Shown: piece after piece, positions 1 to 11,635 of the stretch | Layout of the letters: the number at the start of each line of letters is the position of its first letter | Position numbering within the stretch: position 1 is the first letter of the stretch | Source of the DNA: Phymatolithon calcareum | Taxonomy: Eukaryota > Rhodophyta > Florideophyceae > Hapalidiales | Assembly (NCBI GenBank): GCA_977006965.1 | Contig: OZ345382.1 | Coordinates: forward strand, 868,001 to 932,000 | Direction of reading: 5' to 3' | DNA length: 64,000 bases | Position numbers and translations under genes: made by a program | The notes under the pieces: generated by a model | The model's input: only the letters and a program-made list of their open reading frames with translations | Database searches by the model: none | Told to the model about the DNA's origin: nothing

Positions 1-1015
1 TTAGATACCGTGTCTAGTCCAGATCAATTGAATTTCGCGAAAATAAGCACGTACTAATAGAAGAATCCATCTCGAGTTCCAGCTTGATCACCTATGTGAA
101 AATAGAGAAAACAAAAATCTGAAGCGTCGGAGATCAGTGAGAAACAACTAGCAGAAACACCCGCACAAGGTCAGTATAAACGAGTTTACGCCAAAACGGA
201 TGAAACTGATGTGCTTATCACCGATTGTCACGACATGATAACGTCGGGGATGACAGTACTGTATCAGAGCGGCAGTTGCCATCAGGCACTGGATTAAGTT
301 TTTTATACACAACATGCAGTGTGGATCAGTGTTAACCGGCGTCGGGAAAACTTCGGCGGCGACTGTGTCAAATAGCCACGGAAACGTCCTCTGCTTCCGT
401 TACTTGATTTTTCGAGCATTTATGTAACAACAGCTGGGTGTTATGTTTATATGACAGAGAATCGTCATTGCCCACCAAATGGTAGCACCTTGCGGACCTC
501 CCGGGCCTGCCCGGTCCCAACTAGAGGTCCCCTGAAAATTTGACACTTGTAAAAGAACACCGCGACCATGTATTGCCGGCATGCTTGAGCAACCCCATCG
601 CAAACTCCGATTACCACCTCATATGCCCACCGCTGCGCCCTTTCCAATTGCCATTTCCCCGCAGTAGTCGGACGGTGTCCCCTTCTCCACAATTAACCCC
701 GCCCACCGCGGCGCCGACAGGTACTTGCGCAGCTCCGTAGCTGCAGTTTGCACAGGCGGCTTTTTGAGTCCCTCCCCGCGCTCGTGGAGTCATCTTTCGC
801 CACCTTGGACAGCATCGTTGTGACTTTACCGCACTTACTACCCGGTACTCTGCCAAGAGCTTTCAACTCTCATTTCAATCTACTCGCCTTCGTGGACTCA
901 ACAACGTGCTTATAGAATCAACCGGGCTCTTATTTTCTACCTGAATTTCTCATTTAGCTGATTTGTCTGACGAATTTCGCCTCCTACTTTTGCAAAATAA
1001 TTGAAAACGTTGGCT
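1..1015. other. Intergenic, no gene recognised
   Basis: Only short open frames on both strands, many starting at non-ATG codons and none resembling a known family. No RNA gene or mobile element is recognised. Confidence 0.6.
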
Positions 1016-1687
1016 TCAACTTTTTCCATTCCCTCTCAAGGTATATGTGGGGCGAACCCACGAAGAGACTTCAGTGCACGCGAAAACATATGCAAGTAAT
1101 CTCACAGACTGATATTGCTCCTTAGTTAACTTAAGTCCTCCATTGGTCATGAAGATCGCCCACAAGACGCGCAAGTTTTTCAGACCCTTATTCCTATCAG
1201 TCGAAGAGCTTAAAATTTCCCGTCCTCCTCTCTCAACTTCCATGCTGTCGCGTGTACCATCTTCCAGAACTAAGGTGTGAGCCATCGCAGGAGATATTAA
1301 TTCGCTTCTGCCGATCTTCGGCGAATGGTAAATCTCCTCTGGCTCATCCGCAAACCCTTCCTTACCAAATGAAACGAGCTCGGTACCTGAGCCAATTCCT
1401 TGTTCGACTCCAATGTCATTACCATTTCTTGAATAAACATCATGATTAGAATCTGAATCGGCACCGTTGCGATTCAATGTTGAGTCCGGAATATCTAGGC
1501 CACTTGGTGATCGAGCATTAAATGAGGCGTTATAGTTCAGACTCTCAACGTCGGATCCGTCCACTGGCAAATCGGACAACCTCGAACGCTTCGGGCTTTT
1601 GTGGATAGTGGAGTGCGCGAGGGGTAGCGGTATTTCGTCAAACCGGAGACGGCTCCGACGATTTCGAGTGCCTCCCTGTTTTCCCAT
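1016..1687 (-). CDS. Hypothetical protein, 223 residues, possibly element-derived
   Basis: An ATG-initiated frame of 223 codons with no recognised domain. The N-terminus is basic and Arg/Ser-rich, the middle is polar and low in complexity (many N, S, D, E), and the last 60 residues look more structured, with a helix-like stretch containing LTKEQYQSVRLL. It sits alone in decayed repeat-rich DNA with no conserved neighbour. It could be an orphan gene or the N-terminal remnant of a transposon protein. I do not recognise a function. Confidence 0.35.
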   Translation of the reverse strand: MGKQGGTRNRRSRLRFDEIPLPLAHSTIHKSPKRSRLSDLPVDGSDVESLNYNASFNARSPSGLDIPDSTLNRNGADSDSNHDVYSRNGNDIGVEQGIGSGTELVSFGKEGFADEPEEIYHSPKIGRSELISPAMAHTLVLEDGTRDSMEVERGGREILSSSTDRNKGLKNLRVLWAIFMTNGGLKLTKEQYQSVRLLAYVFACTEVSSWVRPTYTLRGNGKS

Positions 1688-4646
1688 GTGTACCTTCGTT
1701 TGGGGTATGCATAAGTTCAGTACTTGTTACATCTGAGTCTAGGGCTGTGGAAATGGATATATTTTCCATAGCATTCTAAACTTCTTGCCGAAACATAGTG
1801 AGCAACCAATCATTTACGAACCTAAAGATAATGTGATCTGAAATTGCCCATCGGGCTTCAAACTGAACTAAAAATCGATTTCCAGCGAACCTGTTCCCGT
1901 GCAGTGTTCTCATTCTGCGCCGTACGGCATTCATCCACCGTGTCTCTGTCCGGGACGACACTAGGTCTCTATTTACGCAAGTAATGGCCATGAATGGAGG
2001 CTCCATCCTTTCAGACGACATCGTCGACGTATTGCAAGCTCATTCAATTTTGTCGCGTCAGGTTTCCGGTTTACGCGATGAGGTGTCAAGGCTGTCCGGT
2101 TTGCTGTCCGTGGTCACATCCGACCGAGGCCTTTAGCAAACACATGATCATGTTGAAACTCGAAGACTGCTTCTATGTGCATCTTCCAACGCTACAAAAG
2201 TCTTGCAAGCCGCATACCAGTTTTTACGGTCTGGGACTACCAATTTACGACCTTCAAACACGTTCAAAGAAGCTATGCTACGTTCAAAAGCTGCAGACTG
2301 TACACTTTCGGATTTCGAATTTTGCTACGCTCTTTCTCGATGAATTCTTCCATTAACTGCAAGGTGAATCCTTCAGAATTTTAAGCCATGCAGACCACCC
2401 CGTCAAGGTGTCAGCGATTTGACATTATTTTTGACACCTATAGTGCTATTTTCGAAGCGCTTTCCATTGGTGCAGATATTCGGGAACGCGGACGCATCGC
2501 GAGCATGAAAAGTCTGGTGAGACTAAATCTGTTCCAGAGGTTGTCAGCCTTGCACAAGAGAAGGGACCTAATCACGCTCGTTGCATCCTCCTCTGACCCA
2601 CAACACCAACCACACCCAATGATGACAGAGTAGACGTACTATACCAAGACAGTACAGCATGGAGTGAGAATTCCTGGGAGTTTGGGCTTACATACCGCAC
2701 GAACTCTCTGAGAGACACCGTGGAAACTACAATAGAACTGCCGACACCTGCTGACGGAGAAAAACTCCGGAAGTCATATCTTAACTTGTCGACCATACAA
2801 CGTTATTCATATCGCATTATTTGGCTACGGACGTCCGATGCTCCTCTTTATCCTACTATTCCCACCGATCATGATTTAGCGTCAATCCGCTCCAATTTCG
2901 CGGGCGTCACTTTGGGAACGAGAATTCTGACTAATTCATTAACGAAAATCTTTACTTTGCGACTGAACGGGGCGCTAGTCACAGATATGATTATGGAAGG
3001 GTCTTTACGACCACGTAGACTCTATCTGCTCTACATTACGCAATGCCTCGAAATAACATAGTCTTGTAATGTGACTAAAACAGCTCAAGAAGATATCAAA
3101 ATTCTAACTTCAGATCCATCCGTTAGCTGCGATAATCCAGTTAGCGCCTGTACGTCTTGTGCGACCATGTAACCAGCCTGTAAGACCCACGACTACCACG
3201 CCGCTCGAATGGTACACTTTGGTCTTGAATACCAGCCGCGGGGATTGAAACGATAGAATCACCCTGCTCTGTAGCACTCAAGTCTTCTTCGGGATCGTCA
3301 GATGGAACGGTTAGATTTTGAGGAATTTCCGGTGCCGCTAGTATCGCTGTCTCTGCAAGCACCTATGGCTAGACTGGGAGCTCTTGCTCGGCCGCGACGT
3401 CGTCACCTTGATTCGGAACACTATCTTCGTCATTAGCCGTGTGCTGTAGGCAGCGGTATCCAGAACTCCGCGCGGAACATGATGTCCTTTTCGCGGATGA
3501 CTGTCACATGAGCTAACCGAAAATTGCTTATTGTGTGCGGGCAAACTGGATCGAGCACAAACATTGAGCGAGAGAGACGAGAAGTGCCTTGTGACTTTCC
3601 CTGTAGCACACTGTTTTTCAATGGTCTCCGGTGATATGCCATCAATCGAGGCCTCGGGGGCGAGAAGCCGAAGTCATAAAAGGTGAACTGAAATCTTCTA
3701 CTCTTAAAACTCGACATGCTCTAAAAAGCGGTTTCTCAACTTCTAGCTTCATTAAGACGAGCTGAGCTTGAAAACTGCAAGCCAAGAACTTGCTCATCTC
3801 TAATCTGGAACAGAAGAAGTGCTTGTGCATCGAGATTCAAAAGGTTTGCACAAACGAACACGTCATGGACTGAAAAACCTCTAGAATTCAAACTGCTCAG
3901 CTCTGCATTACAGAGCTTGCTTCAAAAGCTCTAAAATCAGGACTTCAAAGTTCTCGATGTACACTGGGGGCGTAAAAATTAGCCAGGATCCAAAAATTTG
4001 TTGTTTGCAAACTCTATCACCAGATTTTTTGGGTCATACTTTGTCAACAGCAGTTTCAAAACTTCTTTTTTATAGTTTCAGAGGTCTTCATAATGCAGTT
4101 CCGACCGGCGTTGGTTTTCTTCATTCAGCGGTGCCTTGAAACTGTAGGTTCATGAACTCAGAATTGACACCTACCGCAGTTCTACTGCGAAGCAGAAAGA
4201 AAATATTTGTCAATGTCTTTTGGATGCGCTAAAGTGATGTGATAAGAATCTGGCTAGACGAAGGTTAAGGCGTATCACAGAGTTTTACTGTAGCCTCCTG
4301 CAGCTTAGCCGCATGTAATGCAAACAAATTGATGCGACCGCGGCGCCGTACACGTGCCAGTGTGATCGAGTCAACTTGGTATTTAATCTCGTGTCCGGGT
4401 CCATAGCACGGGAGCAAGAAATCGACACTTTAGCACGTGCGCAAGTGGTGGAATTTGTTTTACCATCAATTTCATTGGCGCTGACGGTCCTGTCGAACAT
4501 CCACAAGAGATCAAGGCCCTGAGAAGAGACAATGGCTCCAAAGAATTACCAGCTGACCTACCACACGGTCTTGAAGAACGCCGATATCGGACCAGGTGGA
4601 GCTCGTGCATTCTAAGAATGTGTCCAAGCCGGTACCATTGTAGGTC

Positions 4647-4715
4647 CCTGTTGCACATGTCTATCATCATGTGTATTTCCGCGACACATTGCGATCTTAC
4701 ACGAGACTTTCATAT
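4647..4715 (+). repeat. Local direct repeat, copy 1
   Basis: Begins CCTGTTGCACATGTC and ends near ACGAGACTTTCATATTG. It matches 4857-4953 with few substitutions but lacks an internal stretch of about 21 bases present in copy 2. The two copies start about 210 bases apart in the same orientation. Confidence 0.8.
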
Positions 4716-4856
4716 TGCTTTAACACCATGCACGTCCTTTATCTGAGCTTATGTGATACTGCGACTACGACCGGCACAGCCTGAGTATGTCTATTTCCAT
4801 TCAATGACTTCTTTGCTTCGCGGTCCAACACTATCTTGCACTCTAACACAAAAAGC

Positions 4857-4953
4857 CTGTTGCACATGTCGATCATCATGTGTATTTCCACGACGTTTCC
4901 GAAACCGTTCCGTGATGCATTGCGATCTTACCCGAGACTTTTTATTGTGCTTC
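4857..4953 (+). repeat. Local direct repeat, copy 2
   Basis: Same sequence as 4647-4715 with the extra internal segment GTTTCCGAAACCGTTCCGTG. Copy 1 is most simply a deletion derivative of this form, or this form carries an insertion. Confidence 0.8.
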
Positions 4954-5789
4954 AGGTCTCTCTTCCCCAGGACACCCTATTTGGGATCTCGTACAAACAT
5001 TCGGAATGCATTGAACTGGACGCACAATATGGGACAAGCAGGCAAACTACATGAAGAAGTTGGGCATCGTCCGTGTCATAAGCCATGTTTGTACAACGTT
5101 TACTCGTTCAACGTTCTCTTCCCTCTACTTTTTCCAACAGGACATGCTTTGCAAGTCGTCAATTTTCCGTTTCCTTGCATTGTATACCAATCGCGGTGGC
5201 CTCTCGCCGATTGACAATCTGGACTAATACATGCAATGTTCTTTTCGGCTCCGCAAAGCGAGCTAACTTGGTGAGAACATGAAAGATCACCTGCTTCACG
5301 TCTCCATACTATTACTATTTTGAGTTATGAACCCCCATCTCACGCCGAAGCAAAACTGATCCCTTAAGATGGTAATTTTTTTAAAATAATAAACATTTGT
5401 GTTCTCCGTCGTGCCATTAACGTTCACGCAGATATAGTCCAAATTTCCCACCACGGAAGATTTCTCCGCTTTGTGTGTCCTGCATTACTCCTCGCAGTGC
5501 AGTCTATTTGATGCTCCAGGTGCAACTTTTAGGTGCCGTCCTCTCAACTGCACTACGACATCAGTGTATGCTCCTGCCACAGAAGCCTGTAAACTCCGCT
5601 GCAGTGTCTTGCCTAAACTCCGCCAACAGAACTGACGTATGGAGTCTCAAAGCCTTCACCTTTGTGCACGCCAACAGGGATCTCTTAACTCCAACTAGCC
5701 ACATCCTCAAGACTTCAGTTTGTGTCATACTGAGACTGGGCCCGCAGCAATATTCACGTGGAGTTAAATCTTCGTTTTTGCGCCTCCAG

Positions 5790-6000
5790 TGTATGACTTC
5801 GTCTTCATTTTGCGCCTCCAGTGATTCGCTGTTAAAATTACATTTCGAGAATTGTTGGTACCGTCTATCGATTTGCGCTCCGGTGATGTTCTGAACGGAG
5901 CACAGAGAGCCAAACGACTCGGTATGCAGTGGAGCGCTATGGATCGCAAAATTGCGGTACATCCGGAACATGTGTATGTACCCCTGTGCAGTCCGATCGT
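5790..6000 (+). repeat. Dispersed repeat, copy A
   Basis: Matches about 15155-15345 with moderate divergence. Shared words include GAATTGTTGGTACCGT, AGCCAAACGACTCGGTAT, CAGTGGAGCGCTATGGA and GTACCCCTGTGCAGT. This copy lies just upstream of the 532-residue membrane protein gene; the other lies just beyond the 3' end of the decayed hAT transposase. Likely part of a mobile element. Confidence 0.75.
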
Positions 6001-6156
6001 GGTACATCAAAACTGCTTTGTACATTGGCAAAGCATCCACGCATCGCCATTTCGACTGCAAGCTACATATCGGCAGTTCACGGTCAGCGAGAGACTCGGT
6101 CTACATGGTCGTTCAAAAGACATTTTCGCCATTTCCGCTATCTGTGAAGACTCAAG

Positions 6157-7755
6157 ATGGGGAAATTCACGATCAACCTGGAACCAAGCATATTCAATGT
6201 TGTTAAATTCATCATCCTTCAGTGCATATGGGTGCCCATCCCTGACATCGCTATCGAATACGCCGTCAAGCTAATCGTGACCCGAAATCTGCAGCGTACT
6301 GGCTTTTCAACGCTGGAGCGACATCGGCCATTTCTACACCGCGTTTCCGGAGGCTTCTTCTTGCCACAGGGTGGTCTTTGCGAAGCGCAACAAGCCGAAG
6401 AGGACACAACGGACAGTCTAAAAAGTCGATTTCGATCCTTTTCCAGAGTCTTTCTTACTCTGGCCTTTCCAGTTATCTATCTTACTCTGAACGGCGTTCT
6501 AGAGTTTGGATCAGACAGTACCTTGCAGAGGTGGGCATTTGTTTTTGACAACACACCAGTGTACCGCTGGAAATCGCTAGAATCCTGGCGGAGCTTTAAG
6601 ACGGCTATGCGCCAATGCATGGAACGAGATGGAGACACTCTTACTTTACGCATGCCGTTCGTACATCAAAATGGATCAGAGCAATACTTAAATCCGTCGA
6701 AAACCTTTTCATTCATCCACTGTACCAAGGCCTCACACTTCCCAACAGCAAAATTCTCTGACTTTTGTATTATCGGAGGGACTCTGCAAGGGACACACTG
6801 TGAGCCATCGCCTACGTGGGCATTCCGGCATCCGCAGATATCGGTTGGTACCCTTCGCGTGCACATGCCGTCCTGGCTGCGCGAACTGGGAGATGTACAT
6901 GGTTTTGTCAGAATTCGAAACGGGACTTCAGTGTGCCCTGGTCTACGAGATGGAACATGGGTAGGCATATCCAGGTACCCGCTACTTGAGGATATAAAGA
7001 ACAGTGCAGGCCTGGAGGGAAGGCCAGAGTTCCTGATTGTATTAGGACGCGGACAAAATATATCTTACGGTGTAGGAACCTATTGGAACATGACGCGACA
7101 AGGCAAGGAAGTGGCATTCGTCGATTTGAAAGTCGGACTATTCTCATGGTTACAAGCAAAAATGGAGTCAAATGTTCAACCTCAACACATAACACCGGAT
7201 TATCTCTATTGGGATCTCAGAACCCAGATGCGTTGTCCCACGTTCTCCACTAACTTGTATGGGTACGAAGAATTCCCAATTACGGCTTTTGCAAGCTCGG
7301 GCTTCTACGGTAACGCATCCAGAAAGCTGGTCACAATTGACAAGCCAACCGGAAGAATAGTTTCAACATTGGAGCACTGGGCGTTTGCTCTTCTTGTCAT
7401 ATCATCACTACTCGCTATTGCTTTCGCATTGGTCGCTCATCTCTGGCTGCGTAGGAGTGCTCTTGGTGCCCCAACATCGATTGGCGATATTATAGAACTA
7501 TGGATGGCTGACAGGACTTCTTCAGAAGCTGAGGAGTTTGTTGCGCAGGGGGGCGTTGGAATTGGTGTTCAATACACGCATAATCAGAAAGCGATGCTTG
7601 TCCCGCGCTTCCGAACATATGATTCTCATCACCTTCCGCAAGATGCACCAGTTGCTCAAGCCCAACCTGAGGATGAGAAGGAAGTGGACGGGCTGGTCAT
7701 GAACTCAAAATTGAGGCGGAGAAGAACGTCAAGCCCACGTCCGCCTCCAATATGA
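6157..7755 (+). CDS. Uncharacterised membrane protein with large putative ectodomain, 532 residues
   Basis: An intact ATG-initiated frame of 532 codons with no recognised family. Hydrophobic stretches lie at about residues 13-40, 97-117 and 408-431; the last is a clear 23-24 residue transmembrane helix followed by two Arg residues. Between the second and third lies a segment of about 290 residues with several Cys and N-glycosylation sequons, as expected of a lumenal or extracellular domain. The C-terminal tail of about 100 residues is polar and ends in Arg- and Pro-rich sequence, probably cytosolic. A dispersed repeat lies upstream and a strong hairpin lies about 50 bases after the stop, so it may belong to a mobile or multicopy family. 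A surface glycoprotein is inferred; no enzymatic motif is seen. Confidence 0.6.
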   Translation: MGKFTINLEPSIFNVVKFIILQCIWVPIPDIAIEYAVKLIVTRNLQRTGFSTLERHRPFLHRVSGGFFLPQGGLCEAQQAEEDTTDSLKSRFRSFSRVFLTLAFPVIYLTLNGVLEFGSDSTLQRWAFVFDNTPVYRWKSLESWRSFKTAMRQCMERDGDTLTLRMPFVHQNGSEQYLNPSKTFSFIHCTKASHFPTAKFSDFCIIGGTLQGTHCEPSPTWAFRHPQISVGTLRVHMPSWLRELGDVHGFVRIRNGTSVCPGLRDGTWVGISRYPLLEDIKNSAGLEGRPEFLIVLGRGQNISYGVGTYWNMTRQGKEVAFVDLKVGLFSWLQAKMESNVQPQHITPDYLYWDLRTQMRCPTFSTNLYGYEEFPITAFASSGFYGNASRKLVTIDKPTGRIVSTLEHWAFALLVISSLLAIAFALVAHLWLRRSALGAPTSIGDIIELWMADRTSSEAEEFVAQGGVGIGVQYTHNQKAMLVPRFRTYDSHHLPQDAPVAQAQPEDEKEVDGLVMNSKLRRRRTSSPRPPPI

Positions 7756-7804
7756 GCTGATGACTTCGACAGACGTCATCGATGGGGAAAACATCGAAAG
7801 GAAG

Positions 7805-7843
7805 AAGGACAGGGTAGGCAATATTATTGCTTATCCTGTCCTT
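7805..7843. repeat. Inverted repeat (hairpin) after the 532-residue gene
   Basis: Outer arms AAGGACAGG and CCTGTCCTT are exact reverse complements, and the interior (TA, GCAATA / TTATTGC, TA) continues the stem with single mismatches. It lies about 50 bases beyond the stop codon at 7755. It could be a 3'-UTR RNA hairpin or a genomic cruciform. Confidence 0.75.
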
Positions 7844-10214
7844 TTTCCTTTTGATTGCTGCAATAACGAGTGATATGACTACGGAAGGAAGCGGGAGATT
7901 GGCCATTAAGACCAGGGGGATATTTGAATGCTTTAGTATATGCAGACCAACACAAGATTTACCGCAGGATAGACTCTGCCAGTGTCCACCTTTCTCGGAA
8001 ACAAAAAGCAGATGAGATATCAGCGGTGAAGGGGACACTGCTGAAGAAGCATCTCTGTTTGTGCAAGGTGCAGAATGCGATGATGAAGTCTTCTACAATA
8101 AATGCATCCTTTGCTTTCTCTCTCCCGGTCATCTATTCTGCCGCATAAAACTATCGTTTCAAGCTTAAAACAAGTCCTGTTCATCTACAAGCTCCTGAGC
8201 TCTACAGGCCCTGGTAATTCTGCGCTTGTCCATATTTTCATTCTGCACAAAGCAGTTCGTATTGAGTAGGAGTGGGACTTCGTGGCATCCGTACTGACTT
8301 GTGGCTGTACGTTCGGACTTATCACTCGATAGGGCCAAAGAACTTTTCGGCTTCGTTCAAAAAACCCATGCTCTCTACAAAAATCCACAGTTATTTGTAT
8401 CGTCGGAGGTCATCTAGCACCGCGAAGGAGAGTAGGTCGGTGACGTTCCGAGAGGCAAAAAAACTTCAGGGTATTTTATTTTCGCCTGGACACACATCCT
8501 CCTGAAGACTCTAAAGCATATGAGCATGTTAAACAGACGTCAAGCCCTATTTGCATGTAGAGAGGAACCGAATTGCGTTCCGTGTCTGAGGTGGACGACA
8601 GTGCGGTCTATTGAAACCGCACTTTGATCGTTCCTTTTTTGTGCAGGCTCTTCTTCTGTGCATTGGAGCGCCACTTCCCGAGCTGCTGTAGTCTACTGAG
8701 ACATTCTCTTGTTGGCTGTTGGTTCCATAATAATAATATTTTCGGAACAGCAACCATAGACATAGACCTGCCAAACTCGGAGACAAAATTCGCTTCAGAG
8801 CTCCAGGTTCAGGCAGTACCCTTGTGCTCTGCAAATTGCACCAGTGCTCTATGACGCCTATAGATGGCAGTGACTTTAAGCTGAGTCGCAACGACGAGCA
8901 TGTGAATTTCACTATGAACGACTAGAGTTGCAAAAGAACACTTCCAAAACAACTAGCAGCTCGCCTGGAATCGAGCAATAGGCACAGGTAGTGCCTCTCC
9001 CGCGTTGTGGTAGTAGTTGAGCTTGCTCTGCTTTGCAACCCTGGGTTGGAAAAGATGTCCGAACTACACTAGACGCCCGTTGTTGCAGATACCAGTCTTG
9101 TAGACAAATTGCCTCGAATGTGTCCTCAGGTAGTCATCAAGTCTCCGTTTTTCGCTTCCTTCCAGATTGCTCCCTCGACTATTACAGGTCGATCTAAAAC
9201 AGAGGATGGTTTATTTTCTGATTGGATGGAGCCACACGATGTCAGAGAGTGGTCGTGGACTACCGTACAATGACCGCACTCTCAACCATTTGCCAGAATT
9301 TACATTGCAGCAGATCTGACCGGAAAACCAATAATTTCAGCACGAAAAACACCTAACTGCAGAGTGTGCACTGCTCCGGGGAACCTTGCTGACGTTGAGA
9401 CGACTATAGATGACCATACCCTCCCGTCTCCAATTTCATGTCAAACAAAATGACCACCCTCTCAAGACGAAGGTCCTTGATAGCAAACACACCACCTGTT
9501 GTGTCGGAGACCCTGAACGAAGTTCACCCCAAGGACGACATCGCGCCTATGGTGCAGCAAGAAGAGGGTGGTTCTTATAGTGACAAACCTCTCCATTGCT
9601 ACCACTTATGAGTCGCTCAATGTCCACTTCTCCGTCATCTATGCTGGCTGGACGTGTTACGTCCCCCATGCGGGTCAGCAGTGTGCAGAATTGTCTATTC
9701 CCATAGTCGGCGTATGCTTACGTTGAATACCTCAATCGACCCGAGCAAGACGCGTCTTGTCGCTTTTAAATCAGGATCGATCTTAGATGGAAGTGTAATC
9801 GCAGTAACACAGGTCACGATAGAAGCAAATTGATCCAGCAACTCCAGCAGTCACATTTTTGAGTAGTATTGATGTTGTATATACAGTAGAAAAAAGGAGA
9901 GATTAAATGAGTGCACAGTGCGTAACTTTATTAATGAATCAACGTTGTCATCGCGGTGTGCATTTCCTCATCCCCGTCATCTGTCTATTGCGTTACCTAC
10001 GAACGGGCGACGTATCTGCATGCTGCCGCGTACCCACCGTGCAGGGAGCATTCCTATCTATACCTGAGTACGTAATGCACCATTCACATTTTTACCCCGC
10101 GCCGACAGTCCCCAACCCGTGACAGCGGAGGTCTATCACGCGCTGCGCCCTTCAAGCCGCAAACGCACACAAATCGTACAGAGGGAAGGACCCGAATGCC
10201 ACAATCGCCAGTCA

Positions 10215-10490
10215 GAGCTAGAATTGCGAAGAAAATACCAATTTATTACTAATTTCATTTTTATTGGACCCATAGAGGCAATTCAAATTGCAATTACATC
10301 AGCAAACCCAATTATGATCGCAATTACCTCAAGCTATGCTAAGCAACTCTGTGGACTTGAAAGTGCTTTCGAGTCGGTAATGCAAACTCGTTCAATAGAA
10401 ATTGCTATTAAAACACCTGCAATTAAAATTGCAAATGGTGAATAGGATCCTATTACTACCGAATTGTAATTAATTGAAATTGCAAATTAA
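10215..10490. repeat. AT-rich insertion in duplication copy A
   Basis: About 275 bases with repeated AATTGCAATTA-like words, absent from the matching position in copy B (near 19220). The base composition is markedly more A/T-rich than the flanks. It interrupts the 3' part of the hydrolase pseudogene, so it is probably an insertion rather than ancestral sequence lost from copy B. Confidence 0.55.
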
Positions 10491-10935
10491 TTCGTTCTCG
10501 GCCTGTCGCCAGTCCCACGTCCGGCAAAAACGGAACAGCGCCCGTGAGCGCACAAAGCGAGAAAAACCTCCTTCATATCCAAGTGTGCCTTCTGTTCCGA
10601 AAGCGCGTAAGCAAATGCGCCTAGAAGCACAAGACCGCGCTCGGCGACAACGGCCGGCCGCGTCTTCTGCACCACATCGAATCCAGCTTTTCCACAATCT
10701 ACTTTTGCATGTGAATACAGATCCAGTATCCAAAGCGATATCACAACCATCGTGTAGGCCATGCTCGAATTCTTTGAGGATATCGCGCCACATAGGAACA
10801 TCAGTAATAGAGCTGGAGATTGCGAATACGGCGCGTGCATGTCGACGAAGCCGTACAAGGCGTCGGGCGGTTAGGGAAGCTGCGTCATGCGCTCGATGCC
10901 TAGAAAGTAAGGGGGAAGAAAATCGTGTCTTGCAT
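10490..10935 (-). pseudogene. Pseudogene of YdjM-like membrane hydrolase
   Basis: Minus-strand sequence matching the intact gene at 19120-19797. Recognisable pieces include YGFVDMHAPYS, SLWILDLYSH and DCGKAGFDV (intact gene: YGFADMYAPYS, SHWILDLLSH, DCGKAGLDV). The first His of the paired-His motif is Leu here. The stretch encoding HPKGSLMICWPFG in the intact copy is largely deleted, the frame shifts near the 3' end, and the N-terminal residues are missing. It is a decayed product of the segmental duplication; expression of a functional enzyme is unlikely. Confidence 0.85.
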
Positions 10936-10939
10936 TGGA

Positions 10940-10993
10940 TTCTCTCGCGATGTCGGTGTAAGTCGGTGTTTTTACACCGACTTCGCGAGAGAA
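10940..10993. repeat. Nested hairpin at the end of duplication copy A
   Basis: Outer arms TTCTCTCGCGA and TCGCGAGAGAA enclose an inner perfect stem AGTCGGTGT / ACACCGACT with a TTTT loop. A 10-base bulge on the left (TGTCGGTGTA) is itself a copy of the inner arm. It lies at the point where similarity to copy B stops. Confidence 0.8.
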
Positions 10994-11126
10994 AACACCT
11001 TTCCTCCGAGGAGCCTTCTGAAGCTATAAACTCCATTTATTGCGGAAAAATATTAAAATTATATCACGCGAATCCTCATCTGCTGGGTATTGACCTGGGC
11101 GAGTCTTGCGTTCAGGAAATATTGTT

Positions 11127-11152
11127 TAGCATGTTTTTGAAAAAACATGCTA
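11127..11152. repeat. Perfect 12-bp hairpin
   Basis: TAGCATGTTTTT, a two-base loop GA, then AAAAACATGCTA. It lies about 130 bases past the nested hairpin at 10940-10993. Confidence 0.8.
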
Positions 11153-11635
11153 GACAGAGACTACTTTTTAAAGGAGGCCTTGTTTAGCAAGGAGCCTTAA
11201 AGTCTGCCAAATTCGGTAAAGTTGAGTATGGTCGGCATTTTTCGCCGAAGTAAAAGCAATCAAAAAATAGGATAGAGGAAAACAGTCGGAGCTTGGTAGA
11301 GTGGGATAAGCTGAGAGGGAACATTGCTTTTGGAAGGAATAATGAGTACAGATACGGAGAGTGGTGCCCGCGACAGAAAAGCATTTCTGTCTCTCTTTAT
11401 AGTTACTCTGAAATAGGCGAGGCGCGGTGAAGTCAATTTACAAGAGCGCGTGCTCGAAAAGTTCCTCTCAATCCTCGGCAGGATGCTGCATACCACCACG
11501 GAGCTGGAGCATCTGAGCTCAGAAGCAGAGCAGTGTCCTGCTTCTTAAGGTTTAGGCACTCAGATATTGGGAAAGAGACTGGGGTCATAAATGTCTAGAA
11601 AGAAAATATCAGAACGGGTGAGACAAGAAGACTGA
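11153..11635. other. Intergenic, nothing recognised
   Basis: Short frames only, purine-rich in part. It separates the duplication copy A boundary from the zinc-finger fragment. Confidence 0.5.

Larger units (their letters stand above)
1688..6156. other. Degenerate intergenic region
   Basis: About 4.5 kb of short frames that break every 200-400 bases on both strands, consistent with decayed mobile-element or gene sequence. A minus-strand stretch near 3141-3362, rich in P, E, D and S, might be a retroelement linker, but this is speculative. Supported structure is limited to a local duplication (4647-4715 and 4857-4953) and a copy of a dispersed repeat (about 5790-6000). Confidence 0.5.
7975..10935 (+). 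repeat. Large direct segmental duplication, copy A
   Basis: Colinear with copy B at about 17150-19700 in the same orientation. Identity is very high by eye from the start (word CTGCCAGTGTCCACCTTTC in both) to about 9350, and visibly lower beyond that, through a shared segment beginning GGAGAGATTAAATGAGTGCA and into the hydrolase-derived part. Copy A has extra sequence at about 9735-9860 and an AT-rich insertion at about 10215-10490. It ends inside a decayed version of the hydrolase gene that is intact in copy B. No other coding sequence is convincing within it. Confidence 0.9.
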
